Shown here: positions 25,208 through 33,637 of the stretch, one piece after another
How positions within the stretch are numbered: position 1 is the stretch's first letter
How the letters are laid out: each line of letters starts with the position of its first letter
Source of the DNA: BS750m-G69 sp964441235
GTDB lineage: Bacteria > Fidelibacterota > UBA2242
Length of the DNA: 64,000 nt
Assembly (NCBI GenBank): GCA_964441235.1
Contig: CAYTUQ010000006.1
Span: forward strand, 61,037 to 125,036
Reading direction: 5' to 3'
Made by a program: the position numbers and the translations under genes
The notes under the pieces: model-generated
Told to the model about the DNA's origin: nothing
Databases searched by the model: none
The model's input: only the letters and a program-made list of their open reading frames with translations

Positions 25208-25771
25208 ATTGTTTCAATAAAATCGAGAAGAATTTAAAGTTCTTACAACTGTAAATCAAAATATTTTCTGAAGTTTTACTGATGTATTTGAAGAAATTCA
25301 ATGAAATTAAACTACCTCAGAGCACACAGGAATAGAAAAGCCCGTTTTAATCCTTGATATTCATCGGGATCAATCAAACCGGGGATGTCACCCTGAGATA
25401 CGTCGAAGGGTGACTTGTGGCAAAATCTCATATTTCCCTATCCTGATAAATCGGGGTCAGGCAATTAAAAGTTCATATTTCGACAAGCTCAATATGACAT
25501 TATGAGCTAAGTATGACAATTGCCACTGCGGGATGAAAACAGATTTGGCTCTACATTCTGCACTTTGAAATTTTTTAGTTGCGTTAGGTCTTATCCTAAA
25601 AAACCTGATAGGTTTAAGGGGTAAGCTTTTGACTCAACTGAAAAACCTGTTTTTCCTGACATATACTCTATCATTTTATAAACTGGAGATATTTTCTTTG
25701 AGCACAGCCGAAACCTCATCCTTGAACTTTTTTAGCATACAGTCTGATTTCATCAAAGAGTGATCATGTGA
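25208..25771. other. Intergenic region of repeats before the high-GC segment
   Basis: No intact gene. It holds repeat units related to the palindrome in the methylase gene (25387-25414 with arms GTCACCCT/AGGGTGAC, and 25479-25499) and a small palindrome AAACCTGATAGGTTT near 25603-25617. It marks the boundary between AT-rich and higher-GC DNA. Confidence 0.6.
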
Positions 25772-26579
25772 GTGGATTACGAATTCCCGAATCTATATGA
25801 TATGAAAATCCTTGCCGGGCGGAATTTTTCCCGGGAATTCAGTAGCGATCCGGACGTCCTGGTTCTTAATGAAACCGCGGTTCAGTGGCCAGAATTCGAA
25901 TCACCCGAAAATGCGATCGGTAAGCAGATCAACTACTGGGGTAAGATATATAACGTCATTGGTGTCACTGCCGATTATCATCATAAGTCACCAAAAGCAG
26001 CTTTCGAACCAACCATTTTCCGCTTTATGACCAATAGTCATCGCGGTATGTATTCCGTGAAAGTGAAATCAACCGATGTGTCTACCACATTCAAACAGAT
26101 TGAAAGCACCTGGAAAAACTTTTTTCCCGATAACCCCTTTACCTTTTTCTTCCTGGATGAATATTTCAATGAACAGTATTATGCCGATGAACAATTCGGG
26201 AATGTGTTTCGTACATTCACCGCTTTGGCGCTCTTTGTAACCTGTTTAGGGATATTTGGATTGACCGCCTTTAATGCCAGTCAACGCAGAAAAGAAATCG
26301 GAATCCGAAAAGTATTGGGAGCCAGCGTGCCAACTATCGTAGTGCTCTTGGTGAAAGACCCGTTATATTTAGTTGCCTTATCAACTATATTAATGATGCC
26401 GGCCTCATTTTTTCGGAATACGAAACTGGATGCAGGGTTTTAATACACGTATAGAAATAGGCATTTTTCTATTTCTTGTCCCTATGTTGATTTTAGTCGC
26501 TATTACCGGTTTAACAGTTGTTTTTCAGTCGCTAAAAGCTGCACCTTCAAATCCAGTGGAGTCAATCCGGTATGAATAG
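25772..26579 (+). pseudogene. MacB/FtsX-type ABC permease remnant, 3' part
   Basis: The frame from 25772 encodes the last quarter of a MacB-like permease: 'LNETAVQW', 'IGVTADYHHKSP', then the final FtsX domain 'FRTFTALALFVTCLGIFGLTAF' and 'RRKEIGIRKVLGAS'. The amino-terminal 500 or so residues are absent, and a stop lies just upstream of the GTG. The reading ends early at 26443, but the true C-terminus (FQSLKAAPSNPVESIRYE) continues in another frame to 26579. There is thus also a frameshift or small deletion near 26400-26450. Compare the intact relative at 61359-63728. Confidence 0.85.
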
Positions 26580-26740
26580 TTTTTATTTTCTGTCATCCAG
26601 ACAGTGACAACCGCAGGCTGGCGACGAAGTATCCCCACAGGCCAGCGTGAACATTATCTTCAACTTAACTCTTCCCGGGGCTACGCCGGCAAAAGTCAAG
26701 TTTTAGATCTCATCGCAATGCTCTGACTTGTGATACTTAT

Positions 26741-26756
26741 TTGACTGATCGTTCAA
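26741..26756. promoter_or_regulatory. Upstream TetR operator-like site
   Basis: TTGACTGATCGTTCAA, an inverted repeat with TTGA/TCAA ends. It shares TGACTGA and the CGxTCA core with the site at 26797 and lies eight bases upstream of the -35 box. Confidence 0.5.
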
Positions 26757-26764
26757 ATAAACAC

Positions 26765-26793
26765 TTGACAAAACCAACTTCAATTCATATATT
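26765..26793 (+). promoter_or_regulatory. Sigma-70 promoter of the tetR gene
   Basis: Consensus TTGACA (26765-26770), a 17-base spacer, TATATT (26788-26793). It is flanked on both sides by TetR-type palindromes. Confidence 0.75.
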
Positions 26794-26796
26794 TTG

Positions 26797-26810
26797 ACTG
26801 AACGGTCAGT
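26797..26810. promoter_or_regulatory. TetR operator palindrome at the start point
   Basis: ACTGAACGGTCAGT (ACTGA/TCAGT arms) begins four bases after the -10 box, covering the expected transcription start. The placement suggests autorepression. Confidence 0.65.
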
Positions 26811-26828
26811 ATAATTGAAAATCTCAAG

Positions 26829-27491
26829 ATGACAAGAAAAGAAAAAATAGACGTAAAACAAAAAATCCTCGATACTGCGGAAGTCCTTTTTGCCGGCAGA
26901 GGCTTCGACGCCACCGGAATCGATCTCATTGCCAAAACCGCAGGAATCACCAAGTCGCTGATCTATTACTATTTTAAAAGCAAGGATGAAATCCTCATGG
27001 CTCTGTTTGACATCTTTGTAAAAAAAACCGTCGTAATAAAAAAGAAAATCGTCGGCGCCTGGATGGCAGAGACGACCCTCGGTGTTGATAAAATCATCCG
27101 CGATTACTCTTTACCCTTTATGCTGGAAAATAAAAATATTATTAAAATCGTTTTTACCGAATCAATTAAAGACGTCAGTGAAGTGCCTCATCTAAATATT
27201 TTCAAGTACTTCGATCAGAATTTCAATGCCGGTTATGAAATTTCTGAAAAAATGGGACTCAAATCGAGGAAAAATCAGCAAGATATGATCAGCGGCTTTT
27301 TCCTCTTTTTTGCACCGCTGTTTTCCTTTGTGATTTTCAGTGACGAGTGGTGTGACTACTATAACATGGATATGAAAACAATTACAAATCTGTTTGCAGA
27401 TTCTATTGGAAAACTATACTCAGCCTTTGCAAAGGAACAGATTCAAACAATTACTCTCAAAGAAATGCTAAAGAATAATTCAAGAGAGTAA
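26829..27491 (+). CDS. TetR/AcrR family repressor
   Basis: 220 residues. N-terminal helix-turn-helix: 'KQKILDTAEVLFAGRGFDATGIDLIAKTAGITKSLIYYYFKSKDEIL', where the 'YYYFKSKDEIL' recognition-helix end is diagnostic. The C-terminal ligand domain is family-variable. The gene is preceded by a consensus promoter with operator-like palindromes, so it is probably autoregulated. It likely also controls the RND-LolA-barrel operon 265 bases downstream, responding to a lipid or drug. GC and codon use are like the downstream genes, not like the rest of the window. Confidence 0.92.
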   Translation: MTRKEKIDVKQKILDTAEVLFAGRGFDATGIDLIAKTAGITKSLIYYYFKSKDEILMALFDIFVKKTVVIKKKIVGAWMAETTLGVDKIIRDYSLPFMLENKNIIKIVFTESIKDVSEVPHLNIFKYFDQNFNAGYEISEKMGLKSRKNQQDMISGFFLFFAPLFSFVIFSDEWCDYYNMDMKTITNLFADSIGKLYSAFAKEQIQTITLKEMLKNNSRE

Positions 27492-27593
27492 ATATTTCAC
27501 ATCAATTGTTTGAACAGCAAATCGCACGAATCGGTAGTGTCAAAAGTTTATGAAAAAATTATGAAAAACATGTTAATGACAAATCCCCGTAAT

Positions 27594-27650
27594 CCTTTGA
27601 CTGTCTTGACCTTGAGCTATGTTGAGGGCTCCGCTCAAGGCAGTCAAAGG
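27594..27650. repeat. Long interrupted hairpin upstream of RND gene
   Basis: CCTTTGACTG (27594-27603) pairs with CAGTCAAAGG (27641-27650), and CCTTGAGC (27610-27617) with GCTCAAGG (27633-27640), leaving a six-base bulge. No T-run follows. It could terminate tetR weakly, act in the RND leader, or be a mobile repeat. Confidence 0.6.
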
Positions 27651-27755
27651 GGGGAGGTTTAATATATGACCTATGTCACCTTAATTAACAATTAGTTATA
27701 TGTGTTTTTAATGGAAAATTTTTGACAATACTCACGAATCATTTAGGGAGGTATT

Positions 27756-30482
27756 ATGAAAACGGAAGAAAAAATGATGACTGCCATCGCGAATTTCGTA
27801 AGCCGTTTTTACAAATGGATACCCTTAGCAGCACTATTGCTTTTTATTCTCAGTATCATTTCCGCCAGTAATATCGAAACAAAAACTGAAATCAAAAACC
27901 TGATGTCAGACAAGGACCCCCTGGTTGCCAGCTATATCGAAGTGGACTCGGTATTCGCCGGCGGCGCGACGGTCATGATTACCATTGAGGGGAACGATAA
28001 AATCCGCATGGGACAGTGCGCCGAAGATTTTGTCGCGGCGCTGCGAGCTAACCCGGAAATCATGGAAGAAATCAAAGCCATCAACCTGAAAATCGATCGG
28101 CAGTTCATTGATGACTGGGGATTGATGCTGCAAAAGGCTAAAGACCTGGATAAAACAGCAAAGACCTTTTCAGAACTGAATCTCCTGCCATTTATCAAAT
28201 CGCTAAATAATTCTTTCGAAGAGACATATACCAGCGACGAAGCAGAAGATGAGCTGGAGACCAACAAGCAGGAAAACGACGCTGTGGCGACACTCGGACA
28301 GTTGGAAACTTTCTTTACATTGCTGAAAGAATATTTGGAAAATCCGGAATCTTTACCGGTTGAGGAACAGGGAAAAGTCCTCGCCGAAACTTTCATGTAC
28401 GGCGATCCATACGGATTCAACCACGATGATAGTATGTTGCTGTTTACAATTACGCCACGTTTCAGCTCGATTGAATTCGATAAAATTTACGCGATGATGG
28501 AGGTGATCAAAACTATTCAGGCGGACATAAATGAGAAATATCCCGACCTGCATGTCAGCTATACCGGGGAAATTCCGATGCAGAGCGATGAACAGGACGC
28601 GCTGGGCTTCGACATGCTGGTGCCTTCATTGGTCGCCATCGTTCTGATATTGCTCCTGTTTATTTTTTCATTCAGTCAGCTGCGCTCGATTTTCTTCATT
28701 CTGCTGGTCCTGATCACAGGAATCGTTTTTAATTACGGCTTCATCGGCATCACGATTAAGGAAATCAATATGCTGACCAGCATTATGGGAGTGCTGCTGA
28801 TCGGACTGGGCGTGGATTACGGTATCCAGATCGTCACCAATTTCACCACATATCGGGAGGATGGCTACGAACCTAAAGAAGCATTACGCCAAACCTATTT
28901 GAAAGCCGGTATGGGAACCATGCTGGCGGCGCTTACGACTGCTCTGGCATTTTTTGTTATGTCGGCCACCGGCACCAAGGCATTTGCTCAGTTCGGAATT
29001 ATTATGGGTACCGGGATCATCAACTGTTTCCTGGCAATGTTCATCATCCTGCCGGCCATGCTGCTCTGGTGGGGCAAAAAGGATTTGAGCAAGACGCATT
29101 TGCCAAACATCAATTACCGGTTTCTGGCAAATCTTGGTAAAAAAACCTTTGGCCATCGCACATTGACCATTATCATCGGAACAGTTGTGACTATCGGATT
29201 ATTTGCCGCAATTTTCCTGAATCGGATGGAATACGATATGATGAAGCTCGAGCCGGAAGAAATGCCATCCGTAATTCAATATCAAAAGGTCATAGACAAG
29301 TTTGAAATGACGCCCTTTGCCTCAATGATAATTGTCAACAGTATCGAAGAGGCCCGGGAAATTACAGAAAAGCTGGAAAAAACACCGAGGGTGGCGGATA
29401 TCAGTTCGATCTCCTACTTCTTCCCGCCGGAAGACGAACAACAGGCGCGCCTCGCCGCAATTGGAAAAATCCACAATATGCCCGCGCGCTACCAGGCAAT
29501 GATATATTCTAAACAGGATATGGAAACCGTCGCTTATGAGATTCAGCGCTGTGAATGGAATATTATCGAAATGGGCGATCTCTCCGTCGCCGGACTGGGC
29601 GATGATAATAAGATCGTCAAAAAGCGCAATGCGATAATCCGGGAAATATTCGGCGCCGAGGTTGGTAAACCGGGGCGTGAAGTGTTTCAGAAGCTCATCA
29701 AACTGATCGAAAGCGATCCGGCATTATACGCCCCGAGGCTCAGCCAGCTGGACGCTGCATTTGCCAAAAAGATGGATGCTATTGTTACCCGGATGTCCCG
29801 CGTAAATCGTCCGATGACAATAGAAGACCTGCCGGAATCCGTCAGGAAAAGTATGTTTGATGAAACCGGCGAGCGCAACCTGGTGATGTTTTATCCCGAT
29901 AAAGGGGTTCTCGATCATGTTAATACCATTCGCCACTTTAATAACTCCGTTGCCCGCGTGTCCTCGCGAATCACCGGCACAACCCAGATTCTGACCGCCT
30001 GGATAGATGAGGTCATCGGTGCATCCAGTAAGGCTGGAATTTATATCTTTGCTGCTATAATCTTTTTCCTGATTCTGAACTTCCGTGATTTAAAATATGT
30101 GGTTTTCGCATCGATTCCGCTGGTCATCGGTATGATCTGGATGGCAGGTATTTATCCGCTGATCGGGCAGTCATTGAATATCATCAATATTATGGTTGTG
30201 CCGCTGGTCATCGGCATGGGTATCGACTTCGGGATTCATATCACTCACCGCTTTAAGACAGAGCGAAATATCGAAACCGTGTATCGCTATACCGGCAAGG
30301 GCGTGTTTCTCTCCGCATTAACAACTATGATCGGGTTCGGATCACTGGGATTGATCGGCAGATTTGGTTCCGTCAATTCCATGGGACGGATTCTGTTTAT
30401 CGGGATTCTGACCTGCCTGCTGACAACCCTGTTTATTTTGCCGGCATTACTTTCATTCGATAAAGAAAATAAAAAGTCCTAA
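27756..30482 (+). CDS. RND-superfamily (MMPL/HpnN-type) exporter
   Basis: 908 residues with the two-fold RND layout: a first span (about 20-38), a large periplasmic loop, spans from about 285 onward with 'GLGVDYGIQIVTNF' (sterol-sensing-like segment with the relay Asp), a second loop from about 490, and a second span set with 'IGMGIDFGIHITHRF'. The paired GxDFGIxxxxR motifs mark proton-driven MMPL/HpnN proteins that move lipids or hopanoids out of the inner membrane. It uses a good ribosome site (ggaggt). It heads a three-gene operon with a LolA-like carrier and an outer-membrane barrel, which fits lipid trafficking to the outer membrane. Confidence 0.9.
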   Translation: MKTEEKMMTAIANFVSRFYKWIPLAALLLFILSIISASNIETKTEIKNLMSDKDPLVASYIEVDSVFAGGATVMITIEGNDKIRMGQCAEDFVAALRANPEIMEEIKAINLKIDRQFIDDWGLMLQKAKDLDKTAKTFSELNLLPFIKSLNNSFEETYTSDEAEDELETNKQENDAVATLGQLETFFTLLKEYLENPESLPVEEQGKVLAETFMYGDPYGFNHDDSMLLFTITPRFSSIEFDKIYAMMEVIKTIQADINEKYPDLHVSYTGEIPMQSDEQDALGFDMLVPSLVAIVLILLLFIFSFSQLRSIFFILLVLITGIVFNYGFIGITIKEINMLTSIMGVLLIGLGVDYGIQIVTNFTTYREDGYEPKEALRQTYLKAGMGTMLAALTTALAFFVMSATGTKAFAQFGIIMGTGIINCFLAMFIILPAMLLWWGKKDLSKTHLPNINYRFLANLGKKTFGHRTLTIIIGTVVTIGLFAAIFLNRMEYDMMKLEPEEMPSVIQYQKVIDKFEMTPFASMIIVNSIEEAREITEKLEKTPRVADISSISYFFPPEDEQQARLAAIGKIHNMPARYQAMIYSKQDMETVAYEIQRCEWNIIEMGDLSVAGLGDDNKIVKKRNAIIREIFGAEVGKPGREVFQKLIKLIESDPALYAPRLSQLDAAFAKKMDAIVTRMSRVNRPMTIEDLPESVRKSMFDETGERNLVMFYPDKGVLDHVNTIRHFNNSVARVSSRITGTTQILTAWIDEVIGASSKAGIYIFAAIIFFLILNFRDLKYVVFASIPLVIGMIWMAGIYPLIGQSLNIINIMVVPLVIGMGIDFGIHITHRFKTERNIETVYRYTGKGVFLSALTTMIGFGSLGLIGRFGSVNSMGRILFIGILTCLLTTLFILPALLSFDKENKKS

Positions 30483-30497
30483 TAATTGGAGGATATG

Positions 30498-31244
30498 ATG
30501 AAAAAAATAATACCAACATTGATAATTTTTCTAATCGCGCTTTCGCTGACTGTTTCGATAATTGCGCAGGAAGATGCGCTTTCCATCATTCGCAAAGTGG
30601 ATGAAATGGGTAAAATCACTACCAGCATCGCCAAAATGAGCATGCTGACCTTTCCCTATTCCGAAGATAACACCAACTACCGCGATATGAAAGTACTGGC
30701 ATACGGAAAGGGCGATGACGACAGCTATATAGAATTCATTTCCCCCAAATCAATCAAAGGTTTACGGATTCTTTCCCGCGAAGGTGATCAATGGGTCTAT
30801 TTCCCCTCCACCGGACGGGTGCGGAAAATCGCCTCAAAATCCAAGGATAAATCGGTACAGGGCGTGGGCGGTGATTTTTCCTATGAAGACCTTGGCGGCG
30901 GCTCCATGGAAGAAAAATACACCTTCAAAATTCTGAATTCAGACAAAGAGACCTGGACTCTGGAAGGTCTTCCAATAAAAGAATCTGCCTATTCAAAAAT
31001 CCTTGTTGTCATTTCCAAAGAGAATTACCTGACACTCAAAGTCGAATTTTATACTGAAAAAGACGGACATAAAAAAGACCTGATTTCCGAAGAATTCAAT
31101 ACCATTTCCGGGCGCCTGATGCCCACCCGCATGACGATGACAAACCTGATTAAGCAGAGCAAAACCGTCGTCATTATTCATGAAGCTGAATACGACATTC
31201 CGATTGATGATAAGTACTTTAATCCCATGCGTTTTTATAAATAG
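30498..31244 (+). CDS. LolA-like outer-membrane lipoprotein-sorting protein
   Basis: 248 residues from the ATG at 30498, four bases after GGAGGA. A TTG at 30486 lies in the ribosome site and is not used. Signal peptide MKKIIPTLIIFLIALSLTV ending near AQ|ED. The mature part is an 11-stranded LolA/LolB-like half-barrel: 'IEFISPKSIKGLRILSREGDQWVYFPSTGRVRKIA' and 'GGDFSYEDLGGGS' are typical of the RND-linked group. It probably carries lipid through the periplasm from the RND pump to the outer membrane. Confidence 0.88.
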   Translation: MKKIIPTLIIFLIALSLTVSIIAQEDALSIIRKVDEMGKITTSIAKMSMLTFPYSEDNTNYRDMKVLAYGKGDDDSYIEFISPKSIKGLRILSREGDQWVYFPSTGRVRKIASKSKDKSVQGVGGDFSYEDLGGGSMEEKYTFKILNSDKETWTLEGLPIKESAYSKILVVISKENYLTLKVEFYTEKDGHKKDLISEEFNTISGRLMPTRMTMTNLIKQSKTVVIIHEAEYDIPIDDKYFNPMRFYK

Positions 31245-31255
31245 GTACAGAGATT

Positions 31256-32761
31256 ATGAAAAATACAACCTGTCTATTATCCGCATCTATAATACTTGGA
31301 GTTTTCAACCTGAAAGCCCAGGATTCGGATTTTCCAGACGTTAGTTGGGATGATAATCCCACAGAAAGATCCGCATTCATCAGCTATGAAGAGCCATTCA
31401 GCCTATACGGCTACATGATCGATTATTTCCAGGCCAGTCTTAACTATTCCAACCAAAGATTTACTAAACCAACATTTGGAAATGCGCTGTTACTGCGCCT
31501 GAAAGGTGACTGGCGTCCGGAGAAGAACCTGCGCTTTCACATGGAATTCTCCTACATCTCTAATGTTGGCAATCAGAATCCATATTTGCTTTATGAAAAG
31601 ATCGGTATTTCCGGTTTTTCCCAGAGCGACTATCCGATGGAAGACTACAATCAACACATGTTTTTTGATCATGTCTGGGGTATGGTCAATATCGGCAATT
31701 TTGATATGCAGTTCGGTAAATTTCCCATTGCCTGGGGAACCGGATACGTATTCAACCCAACCGCACGTGTCGCTTTTCCGCCATTCCTCGATATGGTCAC
31801 CGAAGACACACCTGGAACCATGGCGATTCTGCCAAGTTACGCCCTTTCCGATCGTTTTTCACTGGAAGCCTATCTGGCTTTTCAGGATAAAACCCGAAAA
31901 ACCACGGCTTACCAAGAAGACAGCGACGCCAATAACCTTCCCTACGGTATTAAACTTAACACCATTGTTGGTTCCTTTGATATGTCCCTCAGCTGGATCA
32001 AAGAGTTGCTATACAACGACCTTGATTATCGCCCAATGGATGAAATACTGACTGAAGCCGGAATGGAATACATACGGGGAATTGTTGCTAATCAGATGAT
32101 GACCGACCTGTTGGAGGACGGTGATACTACAACTGTTTTGGATATGTTCAAACAAGGTGCCATGGCCGAATTAAGCGCTGATCTTCCGGACCATCCTTAT
32201 TATAAACGTAGCTATTATGTTGGCTATGATTTTGCCGGGGCCATCTGGGATTTTGGGGTTTACGGCGAATTTGCGTTCCGTACTCCGCGTGACAGAAATG
32301 ACAAGAAATTCGTGCTGGAAAATTACAGTTTCGCCGATAACGTGGAGATGTGCATGGGCTTTGATTACACCATTCCCGGAATCGACGTAGAAACCCGGTT
32401 CGAATATTATTATCAGGGATCAGGCGCTAAAAGCAAAGCTGATTACAATCTTCTGACGGTTCTTTCCGGTGAGCGGCTGGTCAATGCCCGCAATTACGGA
32501 TTTCTGTTCGCCGAAAAAACCGTGAGGGATTTTCACAAATTCAGCCTGGCGCTTTTCAACAATCTCGATGACGGCAGTTATGCGATTCTGCCGGGATATA
32601 GCTATTCGCCCTATTCCAATTTTGACATCACCGTCGGTGCGTTTATACTCGGCGGATCAAGAGGCTCGGAATTCGATGGGCGCTATACGCTTTACAGTGT
32701 TAAAGAAGTCGATCTGATCGAGAACATCTGGCCTTACGTGCGGTTGAAATTGAGTTTTTAA
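31256..32761 (+). CDS. Outer-membrane beta-barrel of the RND operon
   Basis: 501 residues with a short signal (MKNTTCLLSASIILGVFNLKAQ) and alternating amphipathic strands ending in the aromatic 'YVRLKLSF' C-terminal strand expected for BAM insertion. Motifs such as 'FGKFPIAWGTGYVFNPT' recall the DUF1302-type porin-like barrels found beside MMPL and LolA-like genes. It likely completes the trans-envelope route. Starts 12 bases after the LolA-like stop. Confidence 0.8.
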   Translation: MKNTTCLLSASIILGVFNLKAQDSDFPDVSWDDNPTERSAFISYEEPFSLYGYMIDYFQASLNYSNQRFTKPTFGNALLLRLKGDWRPEKNLRFHMEFSYISNVGNQNPYLLYEKIGISGFSQSDYPMEDYNQHMFFDHVWGMVNIGNFDMQFGKFPIAWGTGYVFNPTARVAFPPFLDMVTEDTPGTMAILPSYALSDRFSLEAYLAFQDKTRKTTAYQEDSDANNLPYGIKLNTIVGSFDMSLSWIKELLYNDLDYRPMDEILTEAGMEYIRGIVANQMMTDLLEDGDTTTVLDMFKQGAMAELSADLPDHPYYKRSYYVGYDFAGAIWDFGVYGEFAFRTPRDRNDKKFVLENYSFADNVEMCMGFDYTIPGIDVETRFEYYYQGSGAKSKADYNLLTVLSGERLVNARNYGFLFAEKTVRDFHKFSLALFNNLDDGSYAILPGYSYSPYSNFDITVGAFILGGSRGSEFDGRYTLYSVKEVDLIENIWPYVRLKLSF

Positions 32762-32906
32762 TATTTGTAGCTCTTACACTCTTGTCTGAGGCTTATTCAA
32801 TAAACCGCTAAAGTGGTTGATGGGTTTAGGATTTTACCAGTACTCCGCGTTGAAATGCTGGGCTATTCTTTCTCACACCAACGTGCAATTTGAATTTTAT
32901 AGTCGT

Positions 32907-32926
32907 GTCAGGTCCTCAGACCTGAC
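32907..32926. repeat. Tetraloop palindrome with CTCA loop
   Basis: GTCAGGTC, loop CTCA, GACCTGAC; eight-base perfect arms. Confidence 0.75.
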
Positions 32927-32955
32927 GATAGATGAATAGGAGTTGTAGTAAAAGC

Positions 32956-32975
32956 GTCAGGAGTGAACTCCTGAC
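32956..32975. repeat. Tetraloop palindrome with TGAA loop
   Basis: GTCAGGAG, loop TGAA, CTCCTGAC. It shares its first six bases with the copy at 32907 but changes the arms in a compensated way. Confidence 0.75.
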
Positions 32976-32997
32976 TCAACGGAAAATATATTTTTTT

Positions 32998-33023
32998 CAT
33001 TCCGAAGCTGGAGCTTGGGAATG
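32998..33023. repeat. Palindrome of the CATTCC-AAGCT type
   Basis: CATTCC, one mismatched base, AAGCT, then AGCTT and GGAATG. Near-perfect 12-base arms with a very short loop. Confidence 0.65.
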
Positions 33024-33198
33024 AGATAGGGAAGAAGCTGGGACTTGTGTCGTAGATATCTCTGCGAAGGAAACGAGCGCAAAACGGGTCTCGCTTTCCC
33101 TTAAACTTTGCGAGAGTTTCTATGAGGAACTCTCCGAAGAAGTAAGTTTTGGTCAAACTTTCGCAAAGATTGTATTAGCCCCTCGCTCAGAAATAAAG

Positions 33199-33305
33199 AA
33201 ACCTGTTTAAAGCGAAGCCAAGCGGGTTTAGTTTTTCCCGAGCAATGCCAAACATGTTTGACCCTGAGGATTAGTAGAAGACGTCCTTAGTGGAAAAACA
33301 GGTTT
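33199..33305. repeat. 107-base element with inverted ends
   Basis: AAACCTGTTT at 33199-33208 and its reverse complement AAACAGGTTT at 33296-33305 bound a non-coding stretch. A similar AAACCTGTTTTT word lies at about 25663. MITE-like shape, but no target duplication is obvious. Confidence 0.4.
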
Positions 33306-33548
33306 GCTAAAATTGATATTCTTTATTATTCAATTTTCACGCTTCACTTATTACTTTTTACGTTTCACTTATCACTTTAATTTTATTTTGACAATATCAT
33401 AGATTATAATTAAGTTTAAAAATAATGCTGGGAAAGGTTAATGTTGCATTGCTGGATTTAACATTTTTGTGTATTTTAGCTTTATAAGTTCTGTTAAAGA
33501 TTTTTCTAAGTATTGGGATTTTGTTTGTTACTATTAATTGAGTGTTAG

Positions 33549-33577
33549 TTGATAAATACGGAAAGCATGACTAAATT
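33549..33577 (+). promoter_or_regulatory. Likely promoter of the enolase-ftsB operon
   Basis: TTGATA (33549-33554), a 17-base spacer, TAAATT (33572-33577), 60 bases before the start codon. Confidence 0.5.
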
Positions 33578-33637
33578 TATCCGTGATTTTTAAGTTGTTT
33601 TGTGGTTGTAAAATATTAAAAATAAGTATGGAGGTGT

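Larger units (their letters stand above)
32762..33637. other. Long intergenic region rich in palindromes
   Basis: No gene is supported. It contains two tetraloop palindromes (32907, 32956), the CATTCC.../...GGAATG palindrome at 32998-33023, an inverted pair at 33199-33208 / 33296-33305 (AAACCTGTTT / AAACAGGTTT) enclosing about 90 bases, AT-rich 'cttcacttat' repeats near 33340-33380, and the enolase promoter at its end. Confidence 0.65.

Noticed and set aside
32908..33156. 82-residue minus-strand frame
   Set aside because: It runs through three palindromic repeats and has no protein-like pattern.
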